From: Rubellimicrobium thermophilum DSM 16684 | Lineage (GTDB): Bacteria; Pseudomonadota; Alphaproteobacteria; Rhodobacterales; Rhodobacteraceae | Direction of reading: 5' to 3' | Length of the DNA stretch: 64,000 bases | NCBI RefSeq assembly: GCF_000442315.1 | Contig: NZ_KE557324.1 | Span: 203,463 to 267,462 of the forward strand | Part shown: in pieces, positions 53,372 through 62,215 of the stretch | Layout of the letters: each line of letters starts with the position of its first letter | Numbering within the stretch: position 1 is the first letter of the stretch | Made by a program: the position numbers and the translations under genes | The notes under the pieces: model-generated | Databases searched by the model: none | What the model was told of the DNA's origin: nothing | The model's input: the letters and a program-made list of their open reading frames with translations, nothing else

Positions 53372-53983
53372 ATGTTCCGCATCGCCAGTCTCGTGCTCCT
53401 TGCCGTCGCTCCGGCGATGGCAGTCTGCCAGTGCCTCGATGCGACGGCTCTCGGACGCGGGGTCGTCATCAGCTTCGACAATGGCGATCTGACGACGATG
53501 CAGCGGATGGCCGATGGCACCTTGCGCGTGGTCGAGGAGTTTGCGGATGGCCACCCGACCCTGCAGCTCCGTGCGGCATGGGGCATCTACTATTTCGAGG
53601 AGTTCCAGATCGACGAGACAGGAGAGGAGGTGGCGGGCAGCCGGCTCGACATCCTGTTTCCCGTGCCGCTGTCCGATCTGCCGCGTCCGGCGGCCGGGAT
53701 GGAATGGAGCGGCCAGACGATCAACCGCTTTGCCGACGGGACCGAGAGGCCCGAGATCACGACCATCCGTCTGGCCGCTGGCGGCCGGCCCCTGCGCCTG
53801 AGCGGCTGCGATTACGAGACGATCGATATGGTCCTGCGCTATGACTGGGAAGAGGAGGGCGGGCTGACCTTGCATGCGTCCTATCTGCCCGCCATCGGCA
53901 TCGGGATCGTTGTCTCGAGCCAGTATGACGGCAGTCAGGCGAGTGCCAAGACCCCGGTGGGGATGACACCGGCCCGCAAGTGA
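53372..53983 (+). CDS. Secreted hypothetical protein
   Basis: A 203-residue protein with an N-terminal signal peptide (MFRIASLVLLAVAPAMA, cleavage near residue 17-19). The mature chain is beta-rich, with Cys in CQCLD near the start and SGCDYETIDM late. No family recognised, although it resembles periplasmic beta-sandwich proteins of Rhodobacterales. GGGAGAGGACCCC precedes the ATG. Divergent from pyrC, 91 bases apart. Confidence 0.72.
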   Translation: MFRIASLVLLAVAPAMAVCQCLDATALGRGVVISFDNGDLTTMQRMADGTLRVVEEFADGHPTLQLRAAWGIYYFEEFQIDETGEEVAGSRLDILFPVPLSDLPRPAAGMEWSGQTINRFADGTERPEITTIRLAAGGRPLRLSGCDYETIDMVLRYDWEEEGGLTLHASYLPAIGIGIVVSSQYDGSQASAKTPVGMTPARK

Positions 53984-53998
53984 CCAGCCCGCAAGTAA

Positions 53999-54959
53999 TC
54001 ATTCGGCGGCATGGGTGGGCGTCTGCCGTGCCGGGGATGTCTCGCCTGTCAGCTCTGCAAGCTTGCGCTCGAACAGGGGGCGGTCGCGTGTGGTGAGGCC
54101 GTGGCGGCAGACCCGGATCGCCAGGCCCTTGCGCCCAGCTGCCTCGAGCCGCTTGAGCAGGCCGCGCAGATAGGTCGGATGCGTGCGCCGCGCCCGCCAC
54201 AGCCGGGCAAAGGACAGCCGGTCGAGGCGGCCCTCCATCGCCAGGGTCACAAGTTCCGGCATCACCGCCATCTGATCGAGGATCGCCTCGATGCGCGTCC
54301 CCGCGAGAGGGCAGCGCAGCGCCGTCACATGGGGCTTGTGGAACAGCGCCGCATGCATCGCATCCGGTGCATAGCCGGGATCGTGGAGAATGAAGGCCGC
54401 CTTGGCGGCATCCACCATCTCCGGGGCAAAGCCGTAGCGGGTCGTGAAGTCCCGCCGGCGTTCGCGGAGATGACGCCGGTCCCATCCGGCCACGGCCGGA
54501 TCGAGCGTCGCATAGGGCCGCAGCGCCAGGACCCGCGCTCCGGGAGCGGCAACCGAGAAGGCAGCGGCGGCATAACCGGCAGACCCCGTCCCCGTGAACA
54601 GGACGGCATCGAAATCCTCGAAGAAGCCGTCATCGGTCAGCCGGTCGAAGGTGCCCCAGACCGCCGGATCGCGGAACCAGGTCTCCCCCCGCGAGAACAG
54701 GGGCCAGAAGCGACCATCCGTTGCGCGTCACATGATCGAACCCGAGTGGTGCCGAACTAGGCGCGCTCCGTGCTGCTTCCATCGTCTCGAAGGCGACCAG
54801 AAGCTTCTTGCCGGCGTCGATGAACAGCGCCGCATGCTCCCGCCCCATCCGCTCGAAGAAGCCATGTTCCTCTCCCAGGGCATCGAGGCGGGCAAGCCAT
54901 TCCTCCTCGGACAGGTCGGACAGGTCGAGATCGAGAAGATCAGGGATGGTGCTGGTCAT
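53999..54959 (-). CDS. Conserved Rhodobacterales protein (often called PAPS reductase-like), frame broken once
   Basis: About 320 residues when repaired. It starts MTSTIPDLLDLDLSDLSEEEW, then GFFERMGREHAALFIDAGKKLLV, SRGETWFRDPAVWGTFDRLTDD, FTGTGSAGYAAAAFSVAAPGAR and AGWDRRHLRERRRDFTTRYGFAPE. It ends in an Arg-rich helical region (LWRARRTHPTYLRGLLKRLEAAGRK). The family is widely annotated as phosphoadenosine phosphosulfate reductase, but I see no ECGLH-type cysteine motif, so that name is doubtful. TGTGSAGYAA looks like a small alpha/beta-fold active loop. The frame breaks near 54700-54704 in a four-base G/C run. Function unknown. Confidence 0.72.
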
Positions 54960-55074
54960 GGCCGGGTCTCGCTCGGGGCAGAGGGGCGTCTGGAGCTGTT
55001 CCGTTACACCCTGACGGCGCTTTGCGGCCAAAGCGGGGAAGCGCCGGGCCATTTTCCGGCCCGGCGCCGGATGC

Positions 55075-56319
55075 CTAATGGAAGGCCTGAAGACCGGTCT
55101 GTGCCCGGCCCAGGATCAGGGCATGGATGTCGTGCGTGCCTTCATAAGTGTTGACGGTCTCGAGATTGATCATGTGGCGCATGACCGGGAAGGCATCCGA
55201 TATGCCGTTGCCTCCCAGCATGTCCCGCGCCTCGCGCGCGATGGCCAGGGCCTTGCCGCAATTGTTGCGCTTCATCAGGCTGATGGCTTCGGGTGCGGCG
55301 CGTCCCCTCTCCATCATCCGCCCGAGCGCAAGCGCCCCCTGCAGGCCCAGGGCGATCTCGGTCTGCATGTCGGCGAGTTTCTTCTGGAAGATCTGGTTCT
55401 GTGCCAGCGGGCGGCCGAACTGCCGGCGATCGAGCCCATATTGGCGGGCGGTGTGCCAGCAGGCTTCGGCCGCGCCCATCACGCCCCAGCTGATGCCATA
55501 GCGAGCCCTGTTGAGACATCCGAAGGGCCCCTTGAGCCCCTCGACACCCGGCAGCAGCGCCTCCTCCGGCACCACGACGCCTTCCATGACGATCTGACCG
55601 GTCACGGAGGCGCGTAGGGACAGCTTGCCGTCGATCCGCGGGGCCGAGAGACCCTTCATGCCTTTCTCGAGCACGAAACCCCGGATGCGCCCCTCGTGAG
55701 CCTCGGACCGGGCCCAGACGACAAAGACATCGGCGATGGGGGCATTGGAGATCCAGGTCTTTGTGCCGTCCAGCACATAGCCCCCTGCCACCTTGCGCGC
55801 CCTTGTGCGCATGCCCGCGGGATCCGATCCGGCATCGGGTTCCGTCAGACCGAAGCAGCCGATCAGTTCGCCCGCGGCGAGGGCGGGCAGCAGGCGGCGC
55901 TTCTGCGCCTCGGAGCCATAGGCATGGATCGGATACATGACCAGCGAGGACTGGACCGACATCATCGAGCGATAGCCGGAATCGATCCGCTCCACCTCGC
56001 GCGCGATCAGGCCATAGGCCACATAGCCTGCGCCCAGCCCGCCATAGTCCTCGGGGATTGTCGGGCCCAGCAGACGGCCCCCCCCCATCTCTCGGAAGAT
56101 GCCGGGATCGGTGTGCTCCTCGCGATAGGCGTCCCGGATGCGCGGGGCGAGGCAGTCGGCGGCGAAGGCGGCGGCGGCATCGCGCAGCATCCGTTCATCC
56201 TCGGACAGCTGATCCTCGAGCCGCAGCGGATCCGCCCAGTCGAAGGCGGCGAGTGAGGGACCATGACCGTCATCTGCCGTGACAGGGGGGCTCGCGGGAG
56301 TCCGGGCGTCGTCGGGCAT
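55075..56319 (-). CDS. gcdH: Glutaryl-CoA dehydrogenase
   Basis: A 414-residue acyl-CoA dehydrogenase of the glutaryl type: [22 protein letters not shown] at the N terminus, [75 protein letters not shown] and [20 protein letters not shown]. The glutamate in TYEGTHD is the catalytic base and the arginine in NRARYG region contacts the substrate carboxylate. It converts glutaryl-CoA to crotonyl-CoA in lysine and tryptophan breakdown. The ATG at 56319 was chosen; the reading farther upstream lacks conservation and AGAAGAG precedes this start. Confidence 0.93.
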   Translation of the reverse strand: MPDDARTPASPPVTADDGHGPSLAAFDWADPLRLEDQLSEDERMLRDAAAAFAADCLAPRIRDAYREEHTDPGIFREMGGGRLLGPTIPEDYGGLGAGYVAYGLIAREVERIDSGYRSMMSVQSSLVMYPIHAYGSEAQKRRLLPALAAGELIGCFGLTEPDAGSDPAGMRTRARKVAGGYVLDGTKTWISNAPIADVFVVWARSEAHEGRIRGFVLEKGMKGLSAPRIDGKLSLRASVTGQIVMEGVVVPEEALLPGVEGLKGPFGCLNRARYGISWGVMGAAEACWHTARQYGLDRRQFGRPLAQNQIFQKKLADMQTEIALGLQGALALGRMMERGRAAPEAISLMKRNNCGKALAIAREARDMLGGNGISDAFPVMRHMINLETVNTYEGTHDIHALILGRAQTGLQAFH

Positions 56320-56486
56320 GCTCTTCTCCGAATGGATGCCAAAGCCTAGCGCGCCGGACCGGCGGGGGCAACCGTGCCAGCCGGACCCTGTGCCTGTAAG
56401 GTTCAGAAAGATTTTGACATCAAATGAGAAATCGAAGCATGCTGACCCTGCGTCCGATGGGTCCGTCGGCTTTGGGGGAGGGTCAC

Positions 56487-56957
56487 ATGCCACATCTCGT
56501 TTCAGCCGCTGCCGCGGCTCTTGTCCTCTTGGCCGCCAGCTCCGCCCAGGCCTGTCCGAACTGGCAGGCGGCCCCGTCCTTCGGGCAGATCGAACTCTGG
56601 GCGGGTTTCACGCCGGATCCCTATGTGCGCAACATCACGGCGGGGGGGCGCTATGACCTTGCCCGTTGTTTCGGATCTGCAGGCTGGGGCGGCTCGGTCG
56701 CCGCAAGTCCCGACTTCGATCTCTACTGGCGGGGTAACTCCAGCCAGCTCACCATTGCAGTGCAATCCAGCTGGGATACCGTTCTGCTTGTCAATGCGCC
56801 GGACGGGCAGTGGTATTATTCGGACGATGTGCGCGGCACGAACCCCGCGATCACCTTCCAGAACCCTCAGCAGGGCCTCTATGACATCTGGATCGGTGCC
56901 TATGGCGGAGGCCGTGGGCTGCCCGGCCAGCTCATCATCACCGAACTGCCCTACTGA
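56487..56957 (+). CDS. Secreted protein with PPC-like beta-sandwich domain
   Basis: A 156-residue protein with a signal peptide [22 protein letters not shown], cleaved before CPNWQ. The mature part, [40 protein letters not shown] and then [13 protein letters not shown], resembles bacterial pre-peptidase C-terminal (PPC) domains. Such proteins in Rhodobacterales are often mislabelled peptidase S1, yet no protease catalytic residues are present. GGGAGGG precedes the ATG at 56487; the longer in-frame reading from 56424 is not supported. Function unknown. Confidence 0.75.
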   Translation: MPHLVSAAAAALVLLAASSAQACPNWQAAPSFGQIELWAGFTPDPYVRNITAGGRYDLARCFGSAGWGGSVAASPDFDLYWRGNSSQLTIAVQSSWDTVLLVNAPDGQWYYSDDVRGTNPAITFQNPQQGLYDIWIGAYGGGRGLPGQLIITELPY

Positions 56958-57130
56958 GGGCTGTCCGGCCCCCGTGACGCCTCTTTCCCCGATGGCCGCA
57001 AGGCTGCAAGCCCGTGGTCAGGGGTTTCGGTGAGGCTGCTATTGCCTAGCGGTCCTCGGGAAACCATGTCCCGGCTCATGCGTTGACGGGCGGGCCTCTC
57101 CGGCCCGGCCGACCGGAGGAAGGACATCTG

Positions 57131-59110
57131 ATGACCCTAAGACCATTCCGCACGAGCACCGCGCTTGTCGCCACCCTTTCGCTTCTGCTGCCGCAGGGGG
57201 CTCTGGTGCCCGCAGCCCGTGCCCAGGACACCGTGTTGCTCTGCCTCGACCTGAGCGAGCCCCCCTGCCCGGAAGGGGAGCCCGAACAGGGCACACCGCA
57301 TGTCATGGGGGCCGATGGCGCCATCGTGCCGGTTGCGCCGGAAGATCTGCTTCCCGTGCAGGAGGCGCCTGTCTCCGAGTCTCCGTCTCCCGCGCCCGAT
57401 GCGGCCGCGTCCGGGGGCGAGGCCGGAACGGGCGGCGTCGAGGCGGCCGGGGAAGTAGCCGGGGAGGCAGCCGGGGATGTGGACGCCCAGGGCGCCGAGG
57501 CCGCGGCCGCGGCGGCCGCAGAAGCGGCGGCTGCCGAGGAGGCCGCGCGTCTCCAGGCCGAACAGGAGGCCGCAGCCGCTGCAGAAGCGGCAGAAGCGGC
57601 CGCCGCTGCGGAAGCCGAAGCCGCTGCGGAAGCCGAGGCGGAGGTGATGCCCTCCGAGGAGCCGGTGACGGAACCGGTCATGGAGGAGCCTGCGGCGGAA
57701 CCGGCGACAGAGCCTGCGCCGGAAGAGCCTGCGTCAGATGCGGTCGAGCCGGCCCCGGAGACCCAGACCGATGCCCCGATTCCTGCGGTCGAACAGCCGG
57801 TCGCAGAGGAGGGCTTCATGCCTGCCGCGACCGGCGAAGAGACCGTCCCTGCAGACGGAACCGGGGCAGAGGTCGATGCCGCTGTCGATGCGGTCGAGGG
57901 CGAGGCGGTCGAAGGCGCCGGCTCCGCGACGGATGGTGCGGAGACAGCCGAGCCGCCCCCTGCCGAAGCCAGCGAAACCGTCGAGGCTTCACCCGGAACG
58001 GCCGAGGAGTTCGTGGATCCGACCGTGGCCGAACCCACGCCGGAGCCTGTCGCTGCGACTGCCGAACCCGGCGAAGAGGCAGCGGCCGAACCGGAATCCG
58101 TCGAGGTCGTGACCGTGACCGAAGAGGATTTCCGCTCCAGCGAGGAGGACTTCGATACCCCGGTGACGGCCGAGACGACGGCGGCCTCCGAGGCGGGGAA
58201 CAGAGATCGCGGCCTGAGCGATCTCGAGAAGGCGCTGCTTGTCGGTCTCGGGGCTGTCGCGGTGGGCGCGATCCTCAACAACGGCCAGCAGGTGGTGGCG
58301 AATTCCGGCGACCGCGTGGTGACGCGCGATCCCGATGGGGGCCTGGTCGTCTATCGCGACGATGATGCGATCCTGCGTCAGCCCGGCTCCACGGTGCGGA
58401 CCGAAACCTTCTCGGACGGATCGAGCCGGACCATCCTCGAACGTCCTGACGGCACCCAGGTCGTGACCATCCGTGACGCCACGGGCCGCGTCCTGCGACG
58501 CGAACGGGTTCTGGCGGACGGCACGCGCGTGGCGCTGATCGACGATCTGGGCGCTCCGGTGGCCCCCGTGGATGTGCGCAGCCTTGTCGAGGTGGCCCCG
58601 CCGCCGGTGGAGGTCTCGGCCTCCGGACTGAGCGAGCAGGCCATCCAGGACGTGCTCTTTGCCCGGCCGACCTATGATGCGGGCCGCACCTTCTCGCTCC
58701 GCCAGATCCGCGAGATCGAGGCCGTGCGCAATCTCGCCCCCGCCATCTCCCTCGACGACATCACCTTCGCAACCGGCTCGGCCGCGATTCCCGGCTCGCA
58801 GCTGTCGAATCTCGTCCGGGTCGGACTGCTGATGGAGGAAGCGATCCGCCAGAACCCGCGCGAGGTGTTCCTGATCGAAGGGCATACCGATGCCGTGGGG
58901 TCGGACGCCTACAACCTGGCCCTGTCGGACCGGCGGGCCGAATCCGTCGCCCTGGCCCTGTCGCAGAACTTCGACATTCCGCCGGAGAACCTTGTCGTGC
59001 AGGGCTATGGCGAGCGCTTCCTCAAGGTGCCGACCCAGGCCGCCGAGCAGGCCAACCGTCGCGCCACGGTGCGCCGGATCACGCCGCTGCTGCAGATCGC
59101 ATCGAACTGA
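57131..59110 (+). CDS. OmpA-family outer-membrane/peptidoglycan-binding protein with long Ala/Glu-rich linker
   Basis: A 659-residue exported protein. The signal peptide MTLRPFRTSTALVATLSLLL ends near AARAQ. Residues of roughly 80-350 are low complexity: Ala/Glu-rich helical runs (AAEAAEAAAAAEAEA), then Pro/Glu/Thr repeats (EEPVTEPVMEEPAAEPATEP). A short hydrophobic helix GLSDLEKALLVGLGAVAVGAIL follows near 370, and a beta-rich stretch with RPDGTQVVTIRDATGR. The C-terminal OmpA domain, about 537-657, has EGHTDAVGSDAYNLALSDRRAESV, the peptidoglycan-binding residues, and QGYGERF. GGAGGAAGGAC precedes the ATG. It likely anchors envelope to cell wall. Confidence 0.88.
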   Translation: MTLRPFRTSTALVATLSLLLPQGALVPAARAQDTVLLCLDLSEPPCPEGEPEQGTPHVMGADGAIVPVAPEDLLPVQEAPVSESPSPAPDAAASGGEAGTGGVEAAGEVAGEAAGDVDAQGAEAAAAAAAEAAAAEEAARLQAEQEAAAAAEAAEAAAAAEAEAAAEAEAEVMPSEEPVTEPVMEEPAAEPATEPAPEEPASDAVEPAPETQTDAPIPAVEQPVAEEGFMPAATGEETVPADGTGAEVDAAVDAVEGEAVEGAGSATDGAETAEPPPAEASETVEASPGTAEEFVDPTVAEPTPEPVAATAEPGEEAAAEPESVEVVTVTEEDFRSSEEDFDTPVTAETTAASEAGNRDRGLSDLEKALLVGLGAVAVGAILNNGQQVVANSGDRVVTRDPDGGLVVYRDDDAILRQPGSTVRTETFSDGSSRTILERPDGTQVVTIRDATGRVLRRERVLADGTRVALIDDLGAPVAPVDVRSLVEVAPPPVEVSASGLSEQAIQDVLFARPTYDAGRTFSLRQIREIEAVRNLAPAISLDDITFATGSAAIPGSQLSNLVRVGLLMEEAIRQNPREVFLIEGHTDAVGSDAYNLALSDRRAESVALALSQNFDIPPENLVVQGYGERFLKVPTQAAEQANRRATVRRITPLLQIASN

Positions 59111-59138
59111 TCGGCCGCAAGAGCCGGCCGGACGGGCA

Positions 59139-59161
59139 GGGGGGCCTTGCGCCCCCCTTTT
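59139..59161 (+). terminator. Terminator after the OmpA-family gene
   Basis: GGGGGGC pairs with GCCCCCC across a short CTTGC loop and is followed by TTTT, 29 bases after the stop codon. A classic intrinsic terminator. Confidence 0.8.
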
Positions 59162-59208
59162 CCTGTCGGGGCCTTGCGCCTATCTCTCAGGCCCGAGGAG
59201 GCTTTGCG

Positions 59209-59571
59209 ATGTTCTCGATCCCCGGCAGGCAGGCTGTTACCCTTACCCCCGCCGCTGTCCGTCAGATCCAGCGGATGATGGAGCGCGAAGGCCGCCACGG
59301 CCTGCGGATCGGCGTGCGCAAGGGCGGCTGCGCCGGCATGGAATACACGATGGAATGGGCCGATGCCGCCGAACCCATGGACGAGGTCGTGGAGCAGGAT
59401 GGGGCGCGCGTGCTGATCGCGCCGATGGCCCAGATGTTCCTGATCGGCACGGAAATCGACTACGAGGTGGGACTGCTGGAGTCCGGCTTTCGGTTCCGCA
59501 ATCCCAATGTGGTCGAATCCTGCGGCTGCGGCGAATCCGTCAAGTTCGCCGATCCGGCTTCGGCTTCATGA
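59209..59571 (+). CDS. A-type iron-sulfur carrier (HesB/IscA/SufA family)
   Basis: A 120-residue Fe-S assembly scaffold or carrier. [16 protein letters not shown] holds the first conserved cysteine, and [11 protein letters not shown] the C-terminal CxC pair; all three ligands are present. FRFRNPNV precedes them as in SufA/ErpA. It delivers clusters to apo-proteins in the cytosol. It stands alone here, without suf or isc neighbours, between the OmpA-family gene and tpiA. GAGGAGG lies just upstream of the ATG. Confidence 0.92.
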   Translation: MFSIPGRQAVTLTPAAVRQIQRMMEREGRHGLRIGVRKGGCAGMEYTMEWADAAEPMDEVVEQDGARVLIAPMAQMFLIGTEIDYEVGLLESGFRFRNPNVVESCGCGESVKFADPASAS

Positions 59572-59638
59572 GGCGGACGCTTCCCCGTCGCCCGGCCCGC
59601 TGCTAAGCCCCTTTCCGACCGCAAGGGGAGGGATTCCG

Positions 59639-60406
59639 ATGCGCCGCCGGCTTGTTGCAGGGAACTGGAAGATGAACGGCACTGCCGCCAGCCTCGCGGA
59701 GGTGGAGGCGCTGATGGCCGCTCATCCCTCGCCGCTGGTCGATCTCGTGATCTGCCCGCCGGCGACGCTGATCGCCCCGATGGCGCAGGCCAAGGGGCAT
59801 CACGCGCTGGCGATCGGCGGACAGGATTGTCATGCGGCCGATTCGGGCGCTCATACCGGCGATATTGCCGCCGTCCAGCTCCGCGATGCCGGCGCGGCCT
59901 ATGTCATCCTCGGCCATAGCGAGCGTCGCACCGATCATGGCGAGACGGACGAACAGATCTGTGCCAAGGCCGAAGCCGCCCACCGTGCCGGCCTTGTCGC
60001 CATCATCTGCGTCGGTGAGACGCTGGAGGAGCGCAAGGGGGGGCGCACGCTCGAGGTCGTGGGCCATCAGCTCGACACTTCGGTGCCTGAAGGGGCAACC
60101 GGCAGCAATACCGTGATCGCCTATGAGCCGGTCTGGGCCATCGGGACGGGTCTGACACCCGATGCGGACCAGATTGCCGAGGTTCACGCCTTCCTGCGCA
60201 ACCGCCTCTCGGCGCGTATCGGAACCGAAGGGGCTCATGTCCGGCTGCTCTATGGCGGCTCGGTCAAGCCATCGAACGCCGCCGAGATCTTTGCCATTCC
60301 CGATGTGGACGGGGCTCTGGTGGGCGGGGCCTCCCTCAGGGCTGCGGATTTCTCCCCCATCGTCAGGGCCCTCGAAGCCGCGGCGAGACAGGGCGGGGGG
60401 GACTGA
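59639..60406 (+). CDS. tpiA: Triosephosphate isomerase
   Basis: A 255-residue TIM barrel interconverting dihydroxyacetone phosphate and glyceraldehyde 3-phosphate. [13 protein letters not shown] carries the Asn-Lys pair of the active site, VILGHSERR the catalytic histidine, and [12 protein letters not shown] the catalytic glutamate and flexible loop. [13 protein letters not shown] and [11 protein letters not shown] bind phosphate. AGGGGAGGG precedes the ATG. Its stop shares one base with the start of the P450 gene (TGATG). Confidence 0.96.
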   Translation: MRRRLVAGNWKMNGTAASLAEVEALMAAHPSPLVDLVICPPATLIAPMAQAKGHHALAIGGQDCHAADSGAHTGDIAAVQLRDAGAAYVILGHSERRTDHGETDEQICAKAEAAHRAGLVAIICVGETLEERKGGRTLEVVGHQLDTSVPEGATGSNTVIAYEPVWAIGTGLTPDADQIAEVHAFLRNRLSARIGTEGAHVRLLYGGSVKPSNAAEIFAIPDVDGALVGGASLRAADFSPIVRALEAAARQGGGD

Positions 60407-61569
60407 TGCGGCGGCTGTCGCAGTCTCCGACCGATCCGGCCTTCGTGCAGGATCCCTATCCCTTCTATGACCGCGCACGGGCCGGGGGGGACCTGTTCTG
60501 GTGGGAGGATTACGGCCTGCCCTGTGCCGTGTCCCACCGCGCCGTCTCGGCCCTGCTGCGCGACCGCCGTCTCGGGCGCGAGGCGCCATCCGGCTTCGAG
60601 CCCGCCATCCCCCCTCATCTGCGCCCCTTCTACGACATCGAGGCGCATTCCATGCTGGAGCTGGAGCCGCCGCGCCACACGCGTCTGCGCGGTCTGGTGC
60701 TGCGCGCCTTCACTTCGCGCCGGATCGCCGCGTTGGGGCCTGAGATCGAGACGCTCTGTGACGATCTGATCGACCGTTTCCCCCGCGGCCCGTTCGACCT
60801 GCTGGAGGCCTATGGGCGCGTCATCCCTGTCGTCGTCATCGCCCGGCTGCTGGGTGTGCCGGAGGAGCGTGCCCCGGATCTGCTGCGCTGGTCCAATGCG
60901 ATGGTCGGCATGTATCAGGCCCGCCGCACACGGGCGATGGAGGATGCGGCCGTTCAGGCCAGCATCGCCTTCCGCGCCTTCGTGGAGGAGACGATCGCCC
61001 GGCGCCGCAGACAGCCGGGCGACGATCTTCTCTCTGCCCTGATCGCCGCAGAGGAGGAAGGCCACCGTCTGACCACCGACGAGATGGTGACGACCTGCAT
61101 CCTGCTGCTCAATGCCGGCCACGAAGCAACCGTTCACAGCCTGGGTAATGGCGCGAAGGCCCTGATGCAGCACGGGATCCGCGAGGTGGATGAAACCGTC
61201 GTGGAAGAGATCCTGCGATGGGATCCGCCGCTGCACATGTTCACCCGCTGGGTCTATGAGGACTGCGACCTGTTCGGGTTTCCCTTCCGCCGCGGTGATC
61301 GTGTGGCACTGCTGCTGGGGGCGGCGAACCGTGACCCGGAGGCCTATGCAGATCCCGCCGGCTTCGATCCGGCGCGCAAGGGTGCGGCGCATGTCGCCTT
61401 CGGGGCGGGGATCCATTTCTGCGTCGGTGCGCCGCTGGCCCGGCTGGAGCTGCTGATCGGCCTGCGCCGCCTTCTTGCCCGCTGCCCGGGCCTGCGCCTT
61501 GTGGCGCCGCCGGTCTATGCGGATGTCTACCATTTCCATGGGCTCGAACGGCTCATGGTGGAAGTCTAG
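60406..61569 (+). CDS. Cytochrome P450
   Basis: A 387-residue soluble bacterial P450. The I-helix oxygen-binding segment is LNAGHEAT near residue 236, the K-helix ExxR is EEILR near 266, and the heme loop FGAGIHFCVGAPLARLEL has the cysteine ligand near residue 339. Also typical are PPRHTRLRGLVLRAFTSR and DPPLHMFTRW. It needs a ferredoxin and reductase, neither encoded adjacent. The substrate is unknown. It is translationally coupled to tpiA, an odd pairing for a housekeeping gene but probably only reading convenience. Confidence 0.93.
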   Translation: MRRLSQSPTDPAFVQDPYPFYDRARAGGDLFWWEDYGLPCAVSHRAVSALLRDRRLGREAPSGFEPAIPPHLRPFYDIEAHSMLELEPPRHTRLRGLVLRAFTSRRIAALGPEIETLCDDLIDRFPRGPFDLLEAYGRVIPVVVIARLLGVPEERAPDLLRWSNAMVGMYQARRTRAMEDAAVQASIAFRAFVEETIARRRRQPGDDLLSALIAAEEEGHRLTTDEMVTTCILLLNAGHEATVHSLGNGAKALMQHGIREVDETVVEEILRWDPPLHMFTRWVYEDCDLFGFPFRRGDRVALLLGAANRDPEAYADPAGFDPARKGAAHVAFGAGIHFCVGAPLARLELLIGLRRLLARCPGLRLVAPPVYADVYHFHGLERLMVEV

Positions 61570-61577
61570 GGCCGGGG

Positions 61578-61599
61578 CGGTCCGGGGGCGCCCCGACCG
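61578..61599 (+). terminator. GC-rich hairpin after the P450 gene
   Basis: CGGTCCGGGG and CCCCGACCG pair with one bulge around GCG, nine bases after the stop. No T tract, so a weak or Rho-assisted terminator. Confidence 0.4.
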
Positions 61600-61733
61600 T
61601 CCTGGCCGGCCAGCCGCCTTCGGGCCTTCTGCCCCGGGGGGCTCATGGGCAAGTCCCTCGCGGCAAGGCAGCAGGTAAGCCGGTCCTCGGACATGGCAGG
61701 GCAGGGGGCAACAGAGCCGGAGGATCGGCGAAG

Positions 61734-62138
61734 ATGAACCGGCCGAAATGGACGGGCCTGGGGGAGAGACGCTATTCATGGCGCATGGTTCTGCGTCTGT
61801 GGTCCATGCTGGTTGTCCTGGCTGCGGTCCTCCTGATCGCGGTGGCGTCCGGCCGCGCTGCGGGGATGAGCGCGGGGATGGACCACGCCTCTCATGCCGA
61901 CATGATGATCCATGAAGTGGGCGATGCCGACGGCTGCACGGATCGCCATGGCTGCGATGCAATGAGCGCAGCGCTCTGTGTCTATGCCTGCAGCGGCATC
62001 CTGGCTGTTGCCGTGATGCCGGATGAGGAGGCCGTTCTGCGCCCGGACCATCCCCGATACCGGTTTCCGGCTGCGGAGGCTGCCGAAGGCCGGTCTCCGG
62101 AACTGCCCGAACGTCCACCGAAGCCGCGTCTCCTCTGA
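61734..62138 (+). CDS. Small Cys/His/Met-rich membrane-anchored protein beside a multicopper oxidase
   Basis: A 134-residue protein. After a basic start (MNRPKWTGLGERRYSWR) comes one hydrophobic helix (MLVVLAAVLLIAVASG) and a periplasmic part rich in potential copper ligands: MSAGMDHASHADMMIHE, DGCTDRHGCDAM and LCVYACSG. It ends in a Pro-rich tail. No named family is certain, but position 77 bases before a multicopper oxidase and the ligand composition suggest copper binding or delivery. GGAGGAT precedes the ATG. Four cysteines after the helix could make two disulfides or a metal site. Confidence 0.72.
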   Translation: MNRPKWTGLGERRYSWRMVLRLWSMLVVLAAVLLIAVASGRAAGMSAGMDHASHADMMIHEVGDADGCTDRHGCDAMSAALCVYACSGILAVAVMPDEEAVLRPDHPRYRFPAAEAAEGRSPELPERPPKPRLL

Positions 62139-62215
62139 TCCTGCCCGCGCCGGCGCCTGCGGCGCCCCACACACAGACATGCATGAACGGGACGGGATGT
62201 CCCGAGGAGACGACC

